A stretch of DNA of 64,000 bases from an uncultured Clostridia bacterium. Lineage in GTDB: Bacteria > Bacillota > Clostridia > Christensenellales > UBA1242. Below, piece after piece: positions 12,001 through 27,000 of the stretch. The DNA lies in assembly GCA_934754475.1 (NCBI GenBank), contig CAKVHV010000002.1, positions 124,001 through 188,000 on the forward strand, in the 5' to 3' direction. The notes beneath the pieces are model-generated. The model was not told the DNA's origin. It saw only the letters and a list, made by a program, of their open reading frames with translations, and did not search any database. How positions within the stretch are numbered: position 1 is the first letter of the stretch; each line of letters opens with the position of its first letter. The translations under genes were made by a program, and so were the position numbers.

Positions 12001-15000
12001 TGATTTCAGCATTGCTAATTTGAGTAGAAACAAGTGTACCGATATTTCCGTTGTTAGAAATAAGTGTTGAATTTTTGATATTAACATTTGAGTAACTTGT
12101 TCCTTTTGAAGTTCCGAATAGTCCAGCATCTTTTTCTGTAATTACAAATAGACCAATAATATTATGGTTATTTCCGTTAAACGAACCAGCAAAGTAGTTA
12201 TTGCCATAATTTTCAAGTAGCATTGCACCACCAATTGGTGTAAATAGTCTGCCTGTCAATACTATATCGTTTGTAAGGATAATTTTCTTGTCAGTATAAT
12301 TATTGACAACAGCATTGTTATCATCTTTTCTACCATCATTATTAACAAGTTGAGATAGTTTTGCCAAACCTTTGGCACTGCCAATTGTGATTGTATTGGC
12401 TGTCAAATTGAAGTCATCGCTTTGAATATTATCTTTGTTTGCATTAACAAAATTCGACCAAACATAGTCTTTATATTCAGTTTGCGTAGTACTATTCAAA
12501 TCAATGTCTTCAAAATACCATTGTTTTCCAACAGATTCTTTGAGTTCCCAACGCAAGAATACACGACCTTCGTGTCTTCCGTCGCCCTCACCTTCTTCCG
12601 AAAGAATAAGCCAAGTATTATAAAAATCATAACCGTCTGTGAAATTGCCCAAATCTTTTGATTGATTATTTGTTAAGATTTGTGCATTATCTACCCCGTC
12701 GCTTCCATAGTACTTGTAATTATTTGAACTCAAAGCAACATAAGAATTTTTGATATTCAAAGTTTCAAAGTTGCTTTGATTAGTAGCAGTAATAACCGCA
12801 TATTTAATAGAACCTGTATTATCTGTAATTATGTTAGAAATACTGCCACTAATTATAATTCTTGGATAAATTGTAAGTCCGCTAAATATGCTGTACAATT
12901 TTCCGCTACTAATCGTTACAACTGGGTGAATATCTATGCCTGCATTGTTTGCAATATATCCACTATCAGATTTTAGGCTATTTATAGTTGTTGTTGAAAC
13001 TTTGCCTAAATTTGTGTTGATTACTTCACTACTTACTTCAAGCGTACCAAAGTTCATCCCGTACACTCTCGAATAATTGTCAATACTTTCAAAAATCTTA
13101 TGGTTAGAATTTATTTGATTTTTGAAGTAAATATCATTGTTGTTTAGTTGCAAGTTGTTTGCATCAAATTCGCTATCTGTGACGATATATGCCTTGTTCT
13201 CCACAATTGTTGCATTATCTAAATCTTCAATAATTTCTGGAACAAGTTTAGAATCAATTAAGTCTTCACTCATCCAATTTAGTACTGGATATTTATTTTC
13301 GGAAACAGTCCAATAACCTTCATCAAATAGTGAACTATTATCCTTAGGATTTTTCTTGTCACCATACAAGAGTTCGTCAACACTCATTGCTACACCAATT
13401 GAGTTTGTATCAAGCATAAATTCGGCTAGATAATATGCTTTTGGTAATCTGATTGATGTAGAAATATCATATCCCGAAGTTGATTCCGCTCTACCAATTA
13501 TTCCGCCTACATACGAATTTGCTTCTTCGGTTACATTTGCAATTATATTAGAAATTGTATAAGAAGATACCATCTTTAGTTCGGATACTTGGTTATCAAC
13601 CATAGTATACTTACCAACGAATGCACCTATAGCATTGTATGTACTTGAATTTTTGATTGAATAATTAGTTGAGTCATAATCGTAACAAGTAATAGAATTT
13701 GAACTAAATGAGTTTTGGATATTTCCATAAGAATTGATAAATCCAATAAATCCACCAATTACTATATTATTTTGAGTATCTTTTGCTGTATAGAGATTAA
13801 GTTTGCCAGATGCAAACGAATTAGAAATTTCGTTAGACTTTGTCATCTGAACTCTACCAACTAGACCACCCATGCTAATATTAGAACTTGAATTTTGGCT
13901 CAAATACATTGTTGCATTTGCATTAAAGCCGGAATTTGTAAGAGTTCCGCCAGTCATAAGACCAATTACACCACCAATATTAAGCGATGTATTTTCTCCG
14001 ATTGTAACTTGAGTAGATTTACCATCAACTTTGACTGCTTCAAGATTGTTTGTAGCAATCAAATTGCTCGCTGTTCCACTAGAAAGTTTACCAATAATTC
14101 CGCCAATATTTACAACAACGTTGTCTAGTTCTTGCATAGTATATTCAAGTCTTGTATTAGATAGTAATTCTTGCATTTTTCCGCTAGAAGATACTACTCC
14201 ACCGATTATTGCACCGATATTTACAAAACTATTAATATCTTGATTGCTTAAGTAATCACTTGAATTTGAATGATTATAAGTAATAACTTCCAAAGCATTT
14301 TCAACATTACTTACATTTACAAATCCATTATTGTTTCCGCCAAGTTGACCAATTAGTCCGCCAACATTTAGATTTCCTTTGTTAGCATACTTAGAAGAAG
14401 CATAAACACCATTGTTTGTAACTATGAATTTTGTTGAATTTGTTGTGCTTTCAACTTTGATATCATTAATTGTGAATATATTACTTTCGCTTCGCTTAAT
14501 TCCTTCAAGCAAGCCAAATACACCGCCAATTCCAATGTTATTAAAGTTAACAAATTCTTTTGAGTTAGAATTATTTACATCTTGTGTTCTATCTTTTGCG
14601 CTAAACTTAACATCAATTTGTGGGTCTTTAATTACTACAGAATTTAGACCAAGTGTTACTAGTGAATTAAGTACACTTGAATCGGTGTTAACTAATTTTC
14701 CGAATGCACTGCCTACAGCCAAAGTATCATAAGAACCTTGTTCGAAAGTAACATCCAAATTGATAATTGGGTTGTTTAATTCAACCTTCTTTGAAGTATA
14801 AGATTCAAGAATAGAAGCATAACCAAATAATCCACCAACATACATATTAGGATTTGTAACATTGTTAGTTGAACCTTTGATAATTATTTCTGGATTATTT
14901 ACTATTAAGTTTTCAATGTACAAGCTGTCAGCAAAACCGCCTACAGCACCAACATAAGCAGCAGAGAAATCGTTTGTATCTTCACTACTATTGCTGGTTA

Positions 15001-18000
15001 TAATTTTTCCATTTGAATTAAATGTGATTGTAACATCTTTAATAATATTAGGATTATAGCCACGAGAGTAGCCGTAGCCAAATAGTACACCTGCAGCAGA
15101 GCTATTGTTTCCGCTATTTGTAACTTTGATTTGACTTGAAACTACAATATCAAAGTTATTAAATGTAGCACCTTTGACTGCAGCAAATAGTCCCACAGTT
15201 CCTATCGACTCCATGCCACTATCAATAGTTATTTTGAAACGGTCTGAACCATTACTATAAAGTGAACCAGTGAATGGACTTCCCAAACTACAAATTGGAG
15301 ATGCATTTGCTGGAACTGGAATATCTTTTCTTAGTACAAATTTTCCGTTTGGATTTTTGTTTGCTTGCAACAAATCTTCGTAGGTCCATACATCAATAGT
15401 CAAATCACTTGTTCTATTTTCGTGAACTGGGAATACATAATCATCGGTCTTTTCCATCGAGATTTCGTTGTAGCCAATTCCGCTCCAAACTGTTGTATTC
15501 CAAACTTCAGTAGGATAAATCTTTTGAATACTGGTTTGAAGTTCTTGTACCAAATTAATTGTCTTGTCTTCTGAATCAACAATCTGAACTTTTGGGAAGT
15601 TCCTATTTTCGGATTCGGAAATAGAAATTCCTTCGCTTAATGTGAGTTTGGATAGCATCAATGTAGATTGACTAGCATCAAATGCTCTATCCACAATTTC
15701 TTTGAGTGTTCTTAGTGATGAGTACTTCCTGAGTCTTGAATAATGCGAAGTTGTAACTAAACTATATCCTTTAGTTTTATCATACATCAACTGCATAATG
15801 TTTCCACTATGAATAAGTCCGTCAACTATTGCAATATCTCTAACTACATATTTATTAACATTTGTTTCATCGTGAGTAACTTTGAGAGTCTTTCCGTCGT
15901 CAATTAGTATTCCTGTAGACGAAATATCTTGGTTGTAGTCAGTATCTTTCGCATTTCCGATTTCGCCAAGCAATTCAAGTTTGACGTTATTTTTGTTAGA
16001 AGCTTCGTTATATTTAGTAATTGAACTAAATGTATAAGTCGAAAGTGTATATATATTTTCGTTAAGTAATCTATTATATACTTCATCAATTGCAATAAGA
16101 TTATCTATACTTGAACCTTCGTTAGTATAAATCTCACCAACAAGAGTACCAACATAAGCATTTTCTTGAGCAACTGGATTGATGTAAGAACGTCTAACAT
16201 TTAGGTGTTCCAACTTCCACATATTTACTGCGACAACACCCTTCATATTAAAGGTTGCCAAATCCGAAGTAACATTTTGGAAAGCATCATAATTTTCTAT
16301 ATACAAATTATTTGAAGTGCCATCATCTGTCTTTCCGGCATTAAGTCCAACTACACCACCAATTCCTTTGAATGCATATACGTCCGCAGTAGTATAAACA
16401 CCAAATAGTTCGCCACCAATTGTTGCACCAATTATACCACCGGCATAAAGTGAATTGATTTGAGAAACATTTATTTTGTTATAAGTATTATTAATTCTTC
16501 CACAAACGTTTAGTCCAACTACACCACCGATAAAGTGTGCATTTCCAACAAATATAGATTTGTCACTTGTAAATAGTGTGTCGCCAAATGTTTGAGTGTA
16601 ATTGATAACTTTGGAAAGTTCGCTTATCTTTTGGTCAATTGTATCTTGTTCGCTTGAAGTGTAACTTACCAAACTTCTCTCAATAGCACCGTGGTTTTCA
16701 CCAACCATACCACCAGCAACTCTCGAAGCGTCTAGTCTTCCTGAGTCGGTTGCATAAAGTTTGCTTGCTGATACTACCGAATTTTCGCCAACATATCCAT
16801 ACAAACCACCAACAATTTCACCACGAATAAATGATTCTGCACTATATGTATTAAATCTAATCTTTCCAATATAACTTGTATCAATAGACGAATTCAAAGT
16901 GTCTTTTGCCAAATCAATTATACCAATTATTCCGCCTGCATACGAAACATTGTAGAATTTAGATGGAGTTTCCAAATCACTCTTTTCGTCAAAAATCTTT
17001 GGAACATATACATTATATTTGGAGTCTTTGCTAATTTCTATATTGTTTTTGTCAAAAGTATTGTATATCTTGTAATAAGTTGAAGTTACTGCAACATTTG
17101 AATTTGCATTAACTACCGAACTATTCCCTTCAACACGTCCCGCAATACCACCTACGATATTGTGTCCAAATACAACTGCACTACCAGATACATTAATATT
17201 ATAGATTTTGCTATCAATTACTTGACCAGCGATTGTACCAACAAAGTTAACACCCGTTCCATAAAGTTCGGCAATTGTAATATCTAGGTTCTTAACAACT
17301 GCTCCACGAGATAATTTTGCAAACATACCAACTGAAGTTGCTTTTCTATCTGGAGTTAACGCATTGTCATCATCGTCATAAGTATCTTGTTCTTCGTAGT
17401 TGCTTGTAAGTTGTTTGTTAATAGCATTTGAAGATTTGGTTGTATCCGCATTGATACGAATATCACTTATGGTCATACCATTTCCGTCAAATACGCCGGA
17501 GTAATCTACGTTAAATGTTTTGACTGTTAGTTCTTGACTACTAAACGTAATATCTCTAACAAGTCTTAGATATTTGTTTGACTTAAAGTTTTTCTCAGTT
17601 GAACTAACCCCGTTATCATCAGTCTGCATGATATATACATTGTAATCTTTTGCGGATTTAATTATATATGGATTAAGAATACTATTTCCATATTCAATAC
17701 TATCGCCATAAGTATTTTCAAGTATTGCATAATAATCATAAGTAACTGTTGTAGCAGGAATAGTTGTGTCAGCCAAGTTATAAACATCAACATCAATATA
17801 ACAAATTGTCTTAAATGCGTTGCTTGTAATTACATATTCAATAACATCATTTTTGAATTTATTTAGCACATCTTCTTTGTCAAGAGTCTTATAGAATTCA
17901 TTTTCAACATAGATTGATGTCTTGATATATTGTAATGTTTCGTTGTCAAGAGAATTTGCAGTTATACTTCCATAAAGTGAACTACCCCTGTAATTATTAA

Positions 18001-21000
18001 GAGTATTAACTATAGTGTTAATTGTTACATCATTAGGATTTTGTGAATTTGCTTTTACTCTAGCAAGCAATGCATCGCTAGTTACTTCTAAGGTTGAAAC
18101 TTTGATACTATTTTTGCTAAAGTTAATATTTATTGTTGGATATTTATCTATAAGTTGAGTATAAACGTTGTTTATAATCTTTGTTGAATTATCCGAAACA
18201 TAGTATTTCAAACTGAATGTTTTTAGGTTTGCACTAACTAGTTGTGGTGCGCCATGTGTATAATCGGATTTTCTAAAGTAACTACGGAAAGTATTATTTT
18301 GAGTTATTGTGCTAGTTGGATAGAACCAAACACTTCTTGCAATTTCATCAATTGCACTGATTGAATAATCTTTGCCATAGCTTCTGTAATTAATATTTGC
18401 AAGTGAATCGTAATTTGAATTAAATGCAAACGATTCAAATGTATTGTATTGATTTAATTTTGTAATAGATATAGCATTTGCAACTTGTTTGGATTCATTG
18501 ATATATGAATCAACTGGAGCCGAACCACCAGTGTTTCCAAAGTCGGACTCAATTGCTTTTACATAATAAGCATTAGTAATTGTACCCGAGTTGTTAGCCG
18601 ATGAGTTGTTGTCTATCAAACTAATAAATGGATTGTTGTTTGCATCCGAACTTAGTACACTACTTAGAGTATAAACATTATTTATACTTCCACTATTTTG
18701 GAATACAAATCCGGCAGAATATCTACCATAAACCAATATGTTAGAATAACAATCATCAATACTACCAGTATTTGAATATACAAATCCAGCGGTGTTTCCA
18801 CTCTCAGATGTAACACCTGTACTACGCATTCTAATTGGTTGAAGTTTTTTGTTGCTAGCAGGGTTATCATATTCGTGACCGATATATTTAGTTAAATCTT
18901 CAACTCCAGAGAGTGAAATTAATTTGCTTATTCCACTATCTGTTTCAACTATTCTAGCACCAGCACTATAACTATATTTAATACGTCCGCTATTTGTAAA
19001 TACGAATGCTGACGCACCCAAATTTTCGGTAGAAACTGCCGAAACTTGAGCATTAATATTTCCGCCCATATAATATGAACTACTTATAATTCCAGTGTTT
19101 TCGGCAATAAATCCAGCCACACAATCAAGACCTTTGATGTTGATATTTTCAACACTTGAGTTTGAAACATATCCTGAGTTTACACCCACAAGTCCACCAA
19201 TTCTGTTTGTTGTAGAAACTGATGTCAAGTTGCCATAATTTAGATTAATAGTTGTAAGTCTACGATTAATAGTCTTAACTACTTTGTCAGTACCTTCATA
19301 CTCAACAGTATTTGTTGTTGGCAAGTTAGATACTACTCCGTCTTCGGCAAGTCCCCTACTAATTAGTAGTGCATTACGCTCATTTCTCAAAGCATTTGCA
19401 TTATTTGTAATATTTACATTTGTAACTATACCTTTGTTCTCACCAGCAAGTACACCAAATTTAACTTCGGAATAATACTGAACTGGAATGTCTATATCCG
19501 AACTTGAAGATGTAATTACATCCGAAATTACACCATTACTTGGCAAAATTTCAATTGTCAAGTTTTTGATTGTTGTATTCTCTGAGATTTCTGAGAATAT
19601 TCCAAGAGATAGTTTTTCGTTACTAGTTTCACCTTCGGCTGGTGCTTGAATTGTAGTGTCATAGAAACTATCTTTGTTGATTGTAATAACATATCCATTT
19701 CCGTCAAGAGAAGCAATAGCAGTATCAATTGGAGTCCAGTTGTTTAGGGTTATATCACTCAACAAAATGTAATAACCGCCTTCTTCCATATTGCTAAGTT
19801 CTGCTTGAGTATAAATTGGTTCTGGATATTCTTCGTTGCTAAGTCTTATAAAGTTAAAGCCAAATTGCTTGTATCTATTAATAATAAAGTCATTATTTGT
19901 ATAAGACCTAGGATTGATAATAATACCAAATTCAGCATCGTTACTTACAGTGGTATATTGAACATTAATATCCAATTTCAAACTACTAGAAGTATATCTC
20001 ATGTTGTTTTTGATTACATAATAATCTCCACGTCTTTCTATCCAGAAATCGCTCTTTTGGTTTGGCTCATCGGTAAGAACTGACCAGTAACCATTAGATA
20101 ATATCTTGAATGAATTTTTGTCCGCACGAGATAGTAGATTTGAATAATTTGAGATAATTGTAGAAATCTTTTTGGAGACATCTGCATCTTTGTCATAATC
20201 TAAGTCATAGGTTGCTTTTGAGATATATCCCATCAAATCATATGGTTGATTAAATACACCTTCAAAGTTATCATTTTCAACATACTTAACAGCAACTTCA
20301 TCAATTGTAAACAAAGCAAGTTTAATAGGAATTGAATCACTAGTAGAGTAAACTCTTCCCTTAATTATAATTGATACAGTTGCCTTAAGAACAATGTTTT
20401 TGCCGACAAGCTTTAATGCTTCATCAAATCCACCCAAATCATGAATTGATTTAACTTGGATTTCATATACATTCTTGTCTGCATTATAGATTGGTTCTTT
20501 GGCAGTCATTACTTGTTCGTAATTAACTTCGGATTCATCAGTACTCCAAACAATTTGTGCATTAGTTTCGGCAGTAATTTCTAGTTCTCTTCCAAGTGCG
20601 ATTACGCCAAAATCTTCACCTTCGATATTCAAATCAACAGTTGGACGTTTGGTTACATTAATTACAATTTGGTTGGTAGCAATAATGTTTCCGTCCAAGT
20701 AGCAATTAATAGTTAAAGTAAAGTCTACACTTCCAAGTGGCAAATTAGGAACAACGGTTCTTGCATAGAATGTTCCGTCAAAGTAATAATTATCACTTCC
20801 GTCATTGTAAGTATTGCTATACTTACCCATTCTAATTCCCCTACCATCAAGGATGATTTGTCTATCTTGGGTGTATGTATGATAGTATCCGTCAAAGTAT
20901 GTATTTGTTCTATCATATTTTGCAACTAATTGTTCAAGAGATATATATCTTCCACCGCTTTCGCTTGAAATAATCTCAATATAATCTATATTTGCATATT

Positions 21001-24000
21001 TTGGGAAAATATCAATTTGTAGTAGTCCTGGATAACCAGTAACTAATGAATTAGATTCATAATAATCATTTAGACTATATTCAGTTACATTTTCGGTATA
21101 TTCATCAACTCCAGCAAAGTGTTTAATCATTGTGTCATCAATGTTTTGTCTTTCGATTGTAACTTGGGTTTCACTTGTCAAAATCTGTTTTTCATAATTT
21201 ACAACAGTAAACTTAATGTTGTAGTTATTATTAAGTCCGCTATCAAACAAGTATTTGTCAGCAACACCAATCATAACCGAATATTTAATTGAAGCAAGTT
21301 TGCCCGCAATATCTCTAATTTGAGTTACTCCCAAATTCTTGATATACATTTTGTCAAAGTAAATTACATCAAAATCTTCCTTCAACTCATAAGCATCAAC
21401 ATTTAGTTTGAATATATTTTCAAGATTTGGTTTAGTCAAAGAAGTTGATTTTTCCAAATCTCTATACAATTCAAGTTCTTTTGAATTGCTAGAAATATTA
21501 ACAAACAATTGACTATTTTCGTTGTCAGTCTTGATTTCAATATCAATTTGTTGACTATTAATTGGCTTGAATGTAACTTCTGGTGTCGAAGAAATATCAT
21601 AAACACCTTCGACCACATCAATTGTCAATACTTTGCATAGACTATTTCCACTCGAAACTACCAGATTTTGAATAGCATCATATGACATATTAGCAAAATC
21701 AAATAGATAAGTTCTTTCTTGTCCATGATTTACATAAGGAACAGCAAGAAGTCTAATATTTTCGGTTGTAGTCTCTACTCCAGTGATTTTGGTCATCAAA
21801 CTATCATCATCTACATAATAGTAGTATCCAGTCTTTCCATAAATATCAGCAAATGATGCTGGAGCAAATTTGTTGTTATTAATCTTGATTGTATTAATTT
21901 CTACATGGTCATTATCAAATAATATATCAGCACCACTATTTAGATAAATATATCTAATTCCATAAGTGCTTTCGCTATTAACAGCGTTATTAAGTGTTAA
22001 TTTCAAATCACTCGAAGCATAAGCCTTCAAGTACTCATTTTGAATTTCAAAAGAGCCATTTAGTTTGCTATAAATTGTTGTTGCCAAATCTTCGTTTTTA
22101 ATTACAGTAATTTTGTCATTAACGTTAATTTCTTTGGAATATGCTTGATTTTCGAACATTTCAAAAGTATTTACTGCATTGATAATATTAACCTTAAACG
22201 AAGTCTTGATGTCACTATTATATAGAGATGTAATTGTAAATTCTACAGCACCTGTACTCTTTGTTTCGATATATGCTTTGTTATCAATAATTCTAATAAC
22301 CGCAACATTTGGATTGCTTGAAGTGAATTTAATCATTCCATTTTGCAAGAATGGTGGTTGAATAGAAATTTTCAAAACATCGCTTAGACTATGAATGTTT
22401 TTGTTGCTAATTTCTTCCATTACATAATCTGTGTACATTTGGTCAATAGATGTATATATTCCATCCATATCAAAGTCAATAACTCTTTGACCATTCTTAT
22501 CTTCCCAAGGCATTTTGTTGTACTCGAAAAGATTAGAATTTTTGTCTGCAAACTTAAGTTCATAATAGAAGATTGTTTTGTTTTCTGGACTTAGTTTGTT
22601 TGCTTTTTCTACCGCACTAATCCAAGTATTAACATAATTAACATCGCTAAGTACATTATCCAAATTAATTTCAATAATTTCAGGTTTAAAGATAATAATT
22701 AGATTAATGTAATTATCGTTGTTTTGGACGAATGTTGGATTTTTTGCAATTGCAACTGGATAACCAGAATGAATTTTTGGATTGTAATATCTTAGACTAT
22801 TATTTAGTTTATCAAGATAATTAGTTCCATCATCCAAAGGTCTTTCGTCAATTCCTGTCTCATATTTGTTTGTAGAAACATACAAACCATTCAAAGCCAC
22901 AGGATTTTCGTTAGCATTTCTTATAATATCATAATTTCCAAAAGTCTGTGGAACAATCAAACTTTCATCGGTTATTGTGCCTACCCAAGAACTATTAGAT
23001 TTGCTGAATGCTGTAGTTGGCTTAAATTTGTTTACTAGATTTGAGTAAACTTTTGTAGTAATAGTCTTTGTGTCAACTGTGTATTGATACTTGCGTTCAT
23101 ACAAGTCTTTAAAGTAACTTACACTTGTGCCTAACTTAGAAATCTCTTCGGAATCAGTAATTTTATAATTACTCAAATCCAAAGCAACTTTTAAATCATC
23201 CAAAGTAATAATTTTTGTGCCAAGTTCTTTTGTATAAGAAGTTGGATTTAAATCAAGTTCATCTTTGACACCAATAGATAGATACAAATTAATAGTACTA
23301 CCCAAAGCATATGAGTTATATCCCACTACACCTGGAACTTCGATGTAAGTCTTTTCTGATAAATATACATCTCCGTCATACATAAATGCAACACCATGGG
23401 TGCTAGTATTATAAATTATTCTATCTTGTCCGTAAATACTAGACAATTCTTTGGTTTGCATAGTACCCGAATTGTTTTCGGTTATTGTAACAATAGAGTA
23501 ACTTGAAATCAAGTTTGCAAAGTTTAAAGTCAAATTGTTTGTAATATCAATCATCTTTAAGTTATACAAATATTGATTACTCAACAAACTCTTAATGTCT
23601 TGTAAGTCACTATACTTATTTTTAATTTCAGTAGCGGTTTCCCCACTATTTGGGATAACTACACTTATTTTTTTGTCATTGTTATTATTGAATGTTACAT
23701 TGCTTGTCCATATTTCCAATATGTTAAGAGTAAATGTATTCTCCCCATCTTTAAATGGATAATCATTAAGTCTTGAAACATCTCCAAAGAAACTTCCTGC
23801 ATAGTTTTTGTCCGAATTAACTGGCAAGTTTGAATTTTTGTTGTAGATATTTCCAAATACTTGGGCATTAAATACAGATGAAACACCCTTAATAGAACCT
23901 ATAAATCCACCAACAAATGTACCGCCTGTTATAAAGTCATTATTTGTATTGCCAAAACTATAACTTGCTTCTCTAGTGCTGAATACAATTGACAAATTAG

Positions 24001-27000
24001 AATAACCGCTAGAAATCAAAGCATTATTTGCACTACCTATAAATCCACCAACATAAGTTGTAGTGTCTGAATTTGTGTTAGTTACAACAATATCTCCAAA
24101 GTATAATCCGTTTGGATTATTTGATACCCCATAACTATAATTACTATCAAAATTATTTGTAGTTCTTCCAAAATAACTTGTTACTGAGTTGTAAGACAAG
24201 GCATTTGTGTATCTAATTTCTGTATATCTTGCGTATTTTTCTGAATCTTTTGAATGGTCTATATTGCTATTCAAAGTCGTGTCTTGAGAGTTATTGTAAA
24301 AACCAATAAGTCCGCCAACATTAAATCCACCCTTAATCGCAGTATTCATATAAGAATAAATATCTTTGAAATCAAGAATTTGGACTTTGTTAGATGAAAT
24401 ATCCATTTTATCCAAAACTTTAAATTCATAATTAGCCGCAGGACTATCGTTTGTTGAACTACCAATCAAGCCACCGACATTGGCATTTCCAATTACAACT
24501 GGGACAACAGTATTTCCAATAACATCACCCCTATTGTAGCCAATAAGTCCACCAACACCACAGTCAATTAAAATTTCTTGAGAAGTAGTATCTCCGAATA
24601 CAAATGCTCTAGCACTCAAGTTTGAAACTTTGTATGTATTATAACCTACAGCACCACCAATTGAATTTTTGGCACTAAGTAAATCACTATTTTTGTGAGC
24701 ATTAATTACTGATACAACATCAAATTCTTCCAAGCCATTTGAAACTACAAAGTTTTCACTCTTGCCGATAATATCGCCATCGTTAACTCCGGCAAGTCCA
24801 CCACATCTTACATATTTATTGCCACTAGCGGAGTCAAAGGACACAAAGCCTTTGAATTTTGTACCTTGAATAGTACCACTATTTCGACCGGTTACACCAC
24901 CTATGCTTGAAAATAGTGGGAAACTATTCATACTACAATTTTGGCCATAGTAAATTCCCAAAGTTGAATTTGAGTTTTTGGCGATTTGTGAGCCATTTAG
25001 AGTACTTAGGTTTCCATCATCAATTTCACAATCAATAATTTTTCCTTTGTTATATGCAACAAGTACACCCACATATTCATTTAAATATGCACTATTTGAA
25101 GTATTATCTATTGTGAGATAAGTGACGATATTGATTGAATAACTATAAACTCTTAGGTTTTTGATAATAGCATTTTCGGAAATACAACCAAATAATCCAT
25201 ACAAGCTAACATATCCATTTGTACCTTCAACTTTTGTTTCACACTGAGTACTAGAATTGTCAACCTTGATATTAAGTCCAACAATGCTATAATCTCTATA
25301 ATTTGTTTGGTCTTCGTCGATATAATATCTACCGCTCAAAGTTCCTTTGAATGGATTATCTAGTGTTCCGATAGGTTTCCAGTTTTCACCACGAAGGTCA
25401 ATATTTTTGGTCAAAACATAGTTTGATTCAAGTGCTTTGGAATACTTTGTCAAGTCCGCAATATCTCTCAAATCTTGAACGCTTCCAATTTCAAAAGGAA
25501 TGTTCTTGCCATCAGCAACTGTAATAATAATTGTAGTCGCATTTCCGCCATCTTTTGCTCTAAGTCGCAAAGTATATTTTGGATTGTTCTCATAAGTTCC
25601 ACTAATTCTATTGATAGTTAGTTTAACTTTGCCATTTTGCAAGGCAACTTCGTCCAAACTAATATCGCTACTATCAAGTTCGTAGCTTACGTCTTTGATA
25701 AGAATCCCTGTACCACTTACTTGTCCCCTGATAGAAACTGGATTTAGAGTATACTCAAATTCAGCGGTGTTATTTTGAGTAAACATTTTGCTATCTTGGT
25801 CATAAGACATGTTTCTTATATCAAAAGAAATTCTATTATTAAATAACTTTGCACTAACTCCACCTACACGAGTTGCTTTGGATACATTAATGCTTGCAAT
25901 AGTCGAAATACTACTTGCAATTTCATATCCGCTTTCACCCAAATAATTTTGAGTAGCAAAGATATAAATATTAAATCTTAGTGTATTACCCGAAATATTT
26001 GTAACTGTCAACTTTGCCGAGAAACAATTTTCATCCAAGAACTCCAAAGACACAGTTACGTTTCCGTCCGTGCCAGGAATTACGAAAATTCTTTTGGTTA
26101 GTCTGCCATTTGCATCCTTTTCTTCAGAAGAAAGTTCATAATAACCATTGCCACCAACTGCACCTACTCTCCAGTCGATACTGCTAGGGCTGATTGCGTT
26201 TGTTGGATTAAAGTGAACTTGAATTATTTTGATTGCATATTTGGAAACATAAGTTTCACTAGTGTTTCCGATAGTTACACTTGAATTAACAGTACTATAG
26301 TCATAAATTTCATAGTTGTTTTGGTCGGTATAAATCGAAGTAATTGGTTTTTCAAAATAGACTTTGATAGGAATACAAATATTCTCTTGCAAATTATTGC
26401 CTTCCATCGGTCTATAAACAAAATTAAGAGTAACTGGCGTATCAGAATAATCTTTGACCTTAATCAAATTTCCTTCAATAGCCACACACGAACTATTTGA
26501 ACTACTTACACTAACTGTCTTGAGAATTCCAGACAAGTCATAATAAGTTTGAGCCATTCCAGCATTGCCAAGCAAGAAATAATAACTATAAGTCTTGCCA
26601 ATCAACAACTTGGTCTTTCTAGTCTTGCTTGCAACTTCTTCCGATTTCAAACCTACAAACTTGTAACTATAGTCACTCATTTTGAAACCATAGTCATCTA
26701 CACGGTTCTTAAGACTACTTGATAGTCTATCTGCATCGTAGTTTTCAAAATCTTCAAGTTGAATACTCAAAAACGATGGGTCTTCAAAATTATATGCAAC
26801 TTTGAATACTCTAGTTACAGATTCACCATTAGGCAAAGTAACTGTTACACTAACAGAGCCTAGTTTGTTTTTGATATTTCTAAAGTACAATGTATTGTTG
26901 TTAATATCTTTTTCAAACTCAAAGAATGATGTATCTTCAACAAAGATATTAACTGTTGAATAATCTTGGTCTTCAGTTCCTTCTTTGGTTGGAAGTCCAG